Below, piece by piece: positions 56,854 to 64,000 of a stretch of 64,000 bases of DNA (its first letter is position 1; each line of letters begins with the position of its first letter). The position numbers and the translations under genes were made by a program. The notes under the pieces are model-generated. The model worked only from the letters and a program-made list of their open reading frames with translations, was not told the DNA's origin and did no database searches. This stretch comes from Alopecurus myosuroides (Eukaryota; Streptophyta; Magnoliopsida; Poales; Poaceae), in assembly GCA_028641055.1 (NCBI GenBank), contig CM054059.1, positions 47,563,682 to 47,627,681 of the forward strand, read 5' to 3'.

Positions 56854-57679
56854 CCTAACCTCCAAACCCTAGGGTTCCCCTACCCCTCTTCTTTCCCCTC
56901 CTTCTTCCTCCCCCGCCACCTTCTTCCTCTTCCTCCCTCTGCTCTCTCTTCTCTCTGAATCTTTCTTCTGTAACCGAACACCTCACCGGAAAAAAAAGCT
57001 CCCTTTGCTCCGGCGAATCGCCGGCTATCCGGTCCTCCTCCGGCCAGGGAGGGGGCGGGAATGGAACCCCCCCGGCCCCCTCTACCTCCTCCACCCCTCG
57101 GTGGTGGCCGGGAGGGCCCGTGGCGCCGGCGCCCTCGCCTCCCGTTGCGGCCAACCTTCCCTGCATCGACCACCTGCCCCGACTGCCTCTCCTCTGCCTC
57201 GAGGTGAGCCTCGACCCCATCTCCCTCTCGCCTCCCTCCTCCTCCCGCGAGCCCGCACCCTCACAGCACCACACGCCCCACGGCCGGCGTCCCTCCGGCG
57301 AGCAGCTAACGCTGCCGGCGACCCTCCATAGCTTCTGTCCGCCCAGGCTTCAGATGGCGTGCATGAAATTTCAGTTACAGCGCGCAACTGCAGCATATCC
57401 ACCCCCCGTACCCTTTTCCATCACCAAACAGCAGCTAGCCCATCTGGTCCCTGTCCCTCTGCGCAGCCAGGAGGTGGGGGGATCGAATCCCCCCTCCCAC
57501 AGAATAAAACCACCTTTTATTTTTGCAACGTTTTGGTCACAGAACTTCCTGGTAATCACCAATAGGTCCTTGTAATTATTTCTAGCCCTGTAAAATATTT
57601 TTTCCAAGTCCCTAGACTCATAAAAATGGCAGATTGCACCCCAAATTTGTAAAATGCATAAGAAATTCATCCCAACTCC

Positions 57680-58420
57680 AATTTCAACATTTTTAATATG
57701 TTTTCTGTCCCAAATTGAATGATCTATCCAAATATAAAATTTGTTTACTGTTTTGAATATTTTAAATTGTTGAAATATTTGAATTCTTGTTTAAATCACT
57801 TAATTTTGCAAAATTCATAACTTGAGCATAAAAATTCCAAATTCCACAAACTAAATATGTTTTCCACTCAATTTTTCATGTAATTTCCAAATATAAATTT
57901 TGTTTGCTGTTTTGAATAATTTAAATTGCTGAAAACAACTGTTTCTTGTTTATTGCATTTAAAATTGCCAAAATAATAACTTGCTCATTTTAAATCCAAT
58001 TTCCACAAATAAAATATGTTTTCCATGCAAAATTAACCCACCTTTCTAAATATAAAATTTGTTTCATGTTTTGAATAATTAAAATTGGTTAAATGATTTA
58101 AACCTTGTTTAATTCATTTAATATTGCAAAATTTATAACTTGATCAAAACAAATTCTTTTGGGACATATAAAATATGTTTTCAAACCATAAAAGTACAAA
58201 CTTTTCAAATATTAATCTCACTTAATGTTTTGAACAAATAAAAATTCAAATAAGTTCATGTTTGAATTAAATTCATTTAATTCTTGCTTAAACTTGTTTA
58301 ATTCATAAATAATTTATTTGAAATCCTTTTTCAACAAGTGAAACATGTAATCCACCCAAAATTGTGTGTTCTTTTCAAATATAAACTTTGTTATCTATTT
58401 TGAACAATTTAAATTGGTGA
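57680..58420. repeat. Diverged AT-rich tandem repeats in V LTR
   Basis: A unit of roughly 120-130 bp recurs about five times, with the cores atataaaatttgttt and gttttgaataatttaaattg and the phrase aaattcataacttg. Copies have diverged from one another but match the corresponding copies in the other LTR (63215-63960). Confidence 0.7.
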
Positions 58421-60639
58421 AAACAACAAATGCTTGAGTGACACCTTTAAGTAACCAAAATTCCCTAACTTAATAAATGAATTTCTAAACTTGGTAAACT
58501 TTATTTCCATTTGGTTCTATTGTTGTTATTTTTCTGTTTTCCTCATCCATGCATCATGCTAATCCACCTTCACCTATTAGTTAGTTGTAAAACAACTGTT
58601 TCACCCTTAATTCATGGGCCTTTCATATGCAATCCAATTGCATGTGGGTCCATTTAATCATGTTATGTTATCCTGTCAACTAGTTTATTTTGTTGCATCA
58701 ATTAAATGGTCATGCATCATCCCATTGTTTGTGCACTATGCCATGATATTGATTGTTTATCTTTCTGCATTGTTTGTTTGCTTCTTCTCGGATACACGAC
58801 GACGTTGAGACCGACGATACTTACGACACCCCTTCTAAGGAGTTAGCTCAGTACCAGGCTACTGGGTTTGCAGGCAAGTTATCACTCACATGAACCATCA
58901 TGTTCCTTTCAACATTGGTTACCGATACTTTCCGTTGTCTATTTCTGCTAGCCATATGATTAGTTGCTTCTGTTACGAACCTATCACATGATACCCTGAA
59001 CCCTGATATTGCCTCACCTCCACACCTATAACCATTGCTTGTTGCCCGTGTCTTACTAGCATGCTTAGGTTGTTTTGCTCGAGTCTGTTACCCGTTACTT
59101 TCTGTTGCTATATTCCATTATGTTCTGGGGGCTCGATGTTTAATCAATCAATCATGCTAATGTTATTATCAATAACAAATTTGATGATAAGGCACCGGCA
59201 GGAGGCCCTTTGTGGTTTTGAGGCCTGCTAGTGTCGACCCTAATAGGAAAAGGGTCTTGTCTACTGATCCATGATGAGCGCACTACCCGCATGTGGGAAG
59301 CGAGTATGGGAGCCCCCCTCAATTTGACTCGATTCGCATCTCGTCCAAATCGCCTCATTTAGTTCGGGTTTTCCATTTGCTGCATGCATGATCTTGCGAG
59401 CCCTTGGTACCCGGGTGGAACTTTCGTAGTCGGCATATAGGGGGACACGTTCTTAGAGTGCTATGAGGGTCCATTTTCTTCTGGGCTCGATTAGCCGTGC
59501 GCCCAAGGTGCTTTGGGCTTGATGCGAAGAAGAGTTGAGTTGTGTTGAGTGCCTCGCTTGGTGGGTTAGCTCCCTGCCTGGCGGGTCATTCTTACGTGTA
59601 CGGCCAAATTGGTGCAACCCTGTAGGGATAATCTTCTCGAGAAGCCGTGTTTTCCGCGGTTATGGATTACTTGGTGAAAGTACTGGCTAACAAGTACTCA
59701 GGACAACTTAAACCTAATGTTTAACAACCTTACACCCAATGATTAACAACTTGACTAGTAATAGGCTTATTGACACAATAATCTGAACCATCATTAATCC
59801 AACTGTGTGAGTTATCCTCGGATTGCTTCTTTGGATAAGGGGCGAGATCCAGGTTGGGTTTGTTTGGAGTTAGTTGATAGGTTCGTTACGATACCCGATC
59901 TTATCTCCTTTCTGTTAGCCGGAAGTGGTAGTAACTCTGTAGTTGGTTAGAGTAGCCAGTTGCAGCATCTTTTATATCCCCTTTCTTCCGTTGAACCCAA
60001 AGCATCTGTGCTTGGTGTTGACGGGTTACACTTTGGTGAACTGTGAGTCTTGCTTGCCAGTACGTTTATGTACTGACCCCTTTGGGGCTGTGGTTTCCGC
60101 AGACCTACGTTTCCGAGGATCTACATGGTGGCTACTACGTGAAGTTTGACGAGACTGCTGACGAGTAGATAGCGGACCCGGGCAGGATCCGAGACTTCGT
60201 GGATGGGCTACGTCTTTCGTTTCCGGCCTCTTAGGCCTATTTGGATCTTGTCTGTACTCAGACATGTTGAATGCTTCCGCTGTGATGTAATGATGAATTG
60301 TTGGGACATGTGTCCTCTGGATGATTGTATTTGCTATCTCTGCTCTAATGAGAGCCATTTGCAACTTATTTTCATCTTTTGTGTCGTAGAGATCTGTTGT
60401 GATATCACTTGTTCCAATGCCGTTGACGTACCATGTGTGTATGTTTGAAGTACGTCAATGGAAGTATCCTGATTTCTATGGGATAGTTCACGTCGACGCT
60501 GAACAGATAGGGGTTGGTTGTCACACATACGTGTGTTGGCCTACTCGTAAGAGGACGCGGGTGCCGGTAAGCCCCGTAATCCAATCTACTACTGTTCAAC
60601 GGAACGGCGAGTATCCTTTAGAAGTCCGGGTGCGACAAA

Positions 60640-60652
60640 TGGTATCAGAGCC
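60640..60652 (+). promoter_or_regulatory. V primer binding site (initiator tRNA-Met)
   Basis: TGGTATCAGAGCC two bases after the LTR end GACA; complementary to plant initiator tRNA-Met. Confidence 0.95.
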
Positions 60653-61299
60653 TGTCTGCCTGTAGGATCCCTTTTTACTGGTCGCAGTTGAGTCTAGAAA
60701 CTATTTTGTAGCTATATAGGAAAAATGAAACGTGAGAGTAGGAATTCTGTTCTTTTTTCTTCTTTCCCCACCCACCCTCCCTTTTCTGGTAAGGAAGTGC
60801 AAAGTTGTTTTTCCCTTCTCACCAAAACTTTCAAGTTAGGATTTCACGAATTCTGGTTTCTCTAGGATGGTTATATCTACTAGACCATAGGAATGGAGGT
60901 GGTTGTGACATGATTTATCATGTTGCCTACTCACGATTGAGAACGGAGGCGTGTAAGCCCCGGAAGCAGATCCTCTATTCCTTAAGCAGTAGATATTGAT
61001 CCTCTAGAAGCCCGGATGGGTTTTCCGTAGTACCTCAGGAGTGTTTTGTTCTCGTTTTTCCCGGTGTTGCTTCGTTATCCTCTTCTTCTCAACATCCTTT
61101 TCGTCCGTTGAAATCTTGTTGTTGTTTCCCACTTCATTTCTGCTACCGACGTCTAATCAATAACTCTGTTCCACCCTTCTGACCAGATAATCTATTCTCC
61201 AAATGAATCAAGTTCTATTCAGCTATACACCCTCCATACAAAACCTCTCCCTTTATTTGAAAATGTTCCGGTGGTTTGCAAATTCCCTGACGTCTATCC
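60653..61299 (+). other. V internal region, non-coding
   Basis: No gag-like or pol-like frame is present; the longest frames are below about 65 codons. The region may only carry packaging and primer functions. Confidence 0.75.
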
Positions 61300-61353
61300 A
61301 AGGTGCACGATGTGTTTCACGTGTCACAACTCAAGAGGATCTTCCCAAGAAGT
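61300..61353 (+). pseudogene. Relic of chromovirus pol C-terminus in V
   Basis: One frame reads KVHDVFHVSQLKRIFPRS. The FHVSQLK motif is typical of the integrase C-terminus just before the chromodomain in plant Ty3/gypsy chromoviruses. About 18 codons survive, followed by sequence without a chromodomain and then the PPT, so V arose by deletion of most of a chromovirus internal domain. Confidence 0.7.
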
Positions 61354-61400
61354 TTCCAGACCCTTTCTTTTCTCAGTAGGAATCTCGGGGCACGATTCCT

Positions 61401-61415
61401 TCAAGGGGGGCGTTT
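61401..61415 (+). promoter_or_regulatory. V polypurine tract
   Basis: tcaaggggggcgttt just before the right LTR (61416). Confidence 0.8.
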
Positions 61416-64000
61416 TGTAACATCCCAAGTATGAAAAATAGCCATTAGAATGTTTGCTCTCTTTTATTTTATGTTTTGCATCATGGCATCATGTTGATTG
61501 CATTTGTTTTTCTTGTTTTCCTTTTGTTTTCCTCTGTTTTCTATTTGAATTTCAAACCTTTTGTTTCATCCTTGTGATGTTACAATTCCTAAAATGATAT
61601 TTCAAATCAAAACAACAAATTGTTTCCATTAAAGTGTGATTTCAAAACTGTTGTTTTGTTTCTATAAAAATGCATCCAATAATCAAACCCTTTTCAAATC
61701 CAATTAATTTCCAAAACAACAACCCTTTTGAAAGTTATGAAAAATTGCAAAACAAACCAATCATTTGTTTCCAATTAAAATCATTTGATCACCCTATTCA
61801 AATATTGTTTTCAATAGTTGAAGTTGATGTAAATTGCTTGTGAATAACATTCCTTTTATCAACCACCCTAATGGCAATTTAAATTTCAAATCAAGTCATA
61901 ATGGGCATGTTTCAAATTGTGGGTTTAAAAATCAAATTCTTGCAAACTATTAAATCCATTAATGTATGCATAACTGCTTGAGCTCATTAAATAAAATTTG
62001 TTATTTCCAAAAATTCCAAATCAAACCTTATTGAAATTCAACTACCCATTTAAAAATTCAAACTAATAATTCAAAGTTTTGAATCAATGCTAACTTTTGC
62101 TTTGACATTTCTGTTTTGGAAAAGAAACTCATAAAATATTTCATAAGTTAGACCCTAACATTTTTCTTTTCCCTCTCTCACTCTTCTCTACAAAAAAAAA
62201 GAAAAGGAGCAAAAGAATAAAAGCTAGAGGGAGAGAGAGAGCAGCAGGCCCATCTTCCCCCCCAAGCCCATTACTTCTAGCCCAATACCCCCTCCACTTC
62301 ATCTTCCTCGTACGGCAGTCATCCTGCACCTCCACGTTTCAGAGTGCAACAGGGAACGGTGATCAACCACCTACACCTCCCTATAAACCTAACCTCCAAA
62401 CCCTAGGGTTCCCCTACCCCTCTTCTTTCCCCTCCTTCTTCCTCCCCCGCCACCTTCTTCCTCTTCCTCCCTCTGCTCTCTCTTCTCTCTGAATCTTTCT
62501 TCTGTAACCGAACACCTCACCGGAAAAAAAAGCTCCCTTTGCTCCGGCGAATCGCCGGCTATCCGGTCCTCCTCCGGCCAGGGAGGGGGCGGGAATGGAA
62601 CCCCCCCGGCCCCCTCTACCTCCTCCACCCCTCGGTGGTGGCCGGGAGGGCCCGTGGAGCCGGCGCCCTCGCCTCCCGTTGCGGCCAACCTTCCCTGCAT
62701 CGACCACCTGCCCCGACTGCCTCTCCTCTGCCTCGAGGTGAGCCTCGACCCCATCTCCCTCTCGCCTCCCTCCTCCTCCCGCGAGCCCGCACCCTCACAG
62801 CACCACACGCCCCACGGCCGGCGTCCCTCCGGCGAGCAGCTAACGCTGCCGGCGACCCTCCATAGCTTCTGTCCGCCCAGGCTTCAGATGGCGTGCAGGA
62901 AATTTCAGTTACAGCGCGCAACTGCAGCATATCCACCCCCCGTACCCTTTTCCATCACCAAACAGCAGCTAGCCCATCTGGTCCCGGTCCCTCTGCGCAG
63001 CCAGGAGGTGGGGGGGATCGAATCCCCCCTCCCACAGAATAAAACCACCTTTTATTTTTGCAACGTTTTGGTCACAGAACTTCCTGGTAATCACCAATAG
63101 GTCCTTGTAATTATTTCTAGCCCTGTAAAATATTTTTTCCAAGTCCCTAGACTCATAAAAATGGCAGATTGCACCCCAAATTTGTAAAATGCATAAGAAA
63201 TTCATCCCAACTCCAATTTCAACATTTTTAATATGTTTTCTGTCCCAAATTGAATGATCTATCCAAATATAAAATTTATTTACTGTTTTGAATATTTTAA
63301 ATTGTTGAAATATTTGAATTCTTGTTTAAATCACTTAATTTTGCAAAATTCATAACTTGAGCATAAAAATTCCAAATTCCACAAACTAAATATGTTTTCC
63401 ACTCAATTTTTCATGTAATTTCCAAATATAAATTTTGTTTGCTGTTTTGAATAATTTAAATTGCTGAAAACAACTGTTTCTTGTTTATTGCATTTAAAAT
63501 TGCCAAAATAATAACTTGCTCATTTTAAATCCAATTTCCACAAATAAAATATGTTTTCCATGCAAAATTAACCCACCTTTCTAAATATAAAATTTGTTTC
63601 ATGTTTTGAATAATTAAAATTGGTTAAATGATTTAAACCTTGTTTAATTCATTTAATATTGCTAAATTTATAACTTGATCAAAACAAATTCTTTTGGGAC
63701 ATATAAAATATGTTTTCAAACCATAAAAGTACAAACTTTTCAAATATTAATCTCACTTAATGTTTTGAACAAATAAAAATTCAAATAAGTTCATGTTTGA
63801 ATTAAATTAATTTAATTCTTGCTTAAACTTGTTTAATTCATAAATAATTTATTTGAAATCCTTTTTCAACAAGTGAAACATGTAATCCACCCAAAATTGT
63901 GTGTTCTTTTCAAATATAAACTTTGTTATCTATTTTGAACAATTTAAATTGGTGAAAACAACAAATGCTTGAGTGACACCTTTAAGTAACCAAAATTCCC
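61416..64000 (+). repeat. V 3' LTR (partial, runs off window)
   Basis: It repeats 55881 onward with about 0.3 percent difference over 2585 bp. Examples of differences: A to C near 61875, C to A near 62658, T to G near 62898, and a G-run length change near 63010. Confidence 0.95.

Larger units (their letters stand above)
55881..60637 (+). repeat. V 5' LTR
   Basis: AT-rich ends around a GC-rich block (56690-57500). The sense TATA box TATAAA is at 56848-56853, followed by CT-rich DNA and cctaaccctagggtt-like leader sequence. Three or four diverged AT-rich repeats with tttgaataatttaaattg lie at 57680-58420. Confidence 0.92.
55881..64000 (+). mobile_element. V: non-autonomous large-LTR element with 778-bp internal region (runs off window)
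   Basis: Left LTR 55881-60637 (4757 bp), internal 60638-61415, right LTR from 61416 to beyond 64000. The LTR starts TGTAACATCCCAAG and ends GTGCGACA. It has an initiator tRNA-Met PBS and a PPT. Over the 2585 bp of right LTR visible I count about eight substitutions and two single-base indels, near 0.3 percent, so this is a very recent insertion. With essentially no coding capacity it must have been mobilised in trans. It fits the LARD-like class, with a chromovirus as likely helper. Confidence 0.92.

Noticed and set aside
56855..57402. Minus-strand Glu/Arg/Gly-rich frames in V LTR (also 62389-62936)
   Set aside because: Low-complexity translation of the CT-rich leader on the wrong strand.
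57120..57575. 151-codon ORF in the V LTR leader (also 62654-63100)
   Set aside because: A single-base indel between the two LTRs changes its C-terminus, and composition is Pro/Ser-rich leader DNA. Not supported as coding.
1..64000. Host protein-coding genes, rRNA or complete tRNA genes
   Set aside because: Every long frame belongs to a retroelement or is explained as a shadow. No rRNA or complete tRNA fold was recognised by eye.

Overview
This window is intergenic DNA from a large-genome grass, most likely a Pooideae species (Triticeae or a relative such as oat). It consists almost entirely of LTR retrotransposons nested in one another, and I find no host gene. The evidence is a BARE/Angela-type copia LTR, an Athila-type gypsy element with TGATACGTCC termini, two very-large-LTR elements beginning TGTAACATCCCA, and Tat-like gypsy elements with gag-pol on one strand and a spliced gene on the other. 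Letters W, U, X, Z, Y and V are my labels for elements. Family names are from memory of typical sequences and need a TREP or RepBase search.

Layout. 1-22722 is W, a minus-strand Ty3/gypsy element. Its 5' LTR is at 21847-22722, followed downstream by PBS, gag, protease and RT/RNase H/integrase, then the end of an opposite-strand gene at 1-753; its 3' LTR lies outside the window. W's integrase is split by U (2193-14741, minus strand, 493-494 bp LTRs, target duplication GCACC). W's gag is split by a solo LTR of X (20083-21005, target duplication CGCGT). U is nearly intact. Between its pol and 3' LTR it carries a plus-strand multi-exon gene with its own TATA box, a near-consensus start context and phase-compatible GT-AG introns.

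20083-31538 is a recent tandem duplication. The block X LTR / W gag start / W 5' LTR / Z LTR fragment / Y LTR start is present twice (20083-24891 and 26794-31538), with about 20 substitutions seen by eye. The copies are joined at 24891/24892 to an internal fragment of X (24892-26793), which holds a 68-bp tandem array and another solo LTR (25715-26175, target duplication CAGCA). 30118-43791 is Y, complete with target duplication GAGTG. Its LTRs are about 5.9 kb and its coding-empty internal region only 1.8 kb; it sits inside an LTR of Z, which resumes at 43797.

44437-46027 is a minus-strand fragment of a gag-like polyprotein with a CCHC knuckle. It is interrupted at 46028 by an Athila-like element (3' LTR 46028-47537, downstream ORF about 49405-49812, decayed pol 50290-52538). 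That pol is interrupted by a BARE/Angela-like copia element (3' LTR 52539-54195, eroded internal DNA to 55880). This in turn is interrupted by V (55881 to beyond the end): LTRs of about 4.76 kb, an internal region of only 778 bp with PBS and PPT, and a relic of a chromovirus pol C-terminus.

The parts that could work as a unit are in U: gag-pro-pol on the minus strand and the opposite-strand spliced gene. W and U both carry in-frame stop codons, including a UAG at the same protease-RT position. Y and V have lost their own coding capacity and could only move with enzymes supplied by other elements.
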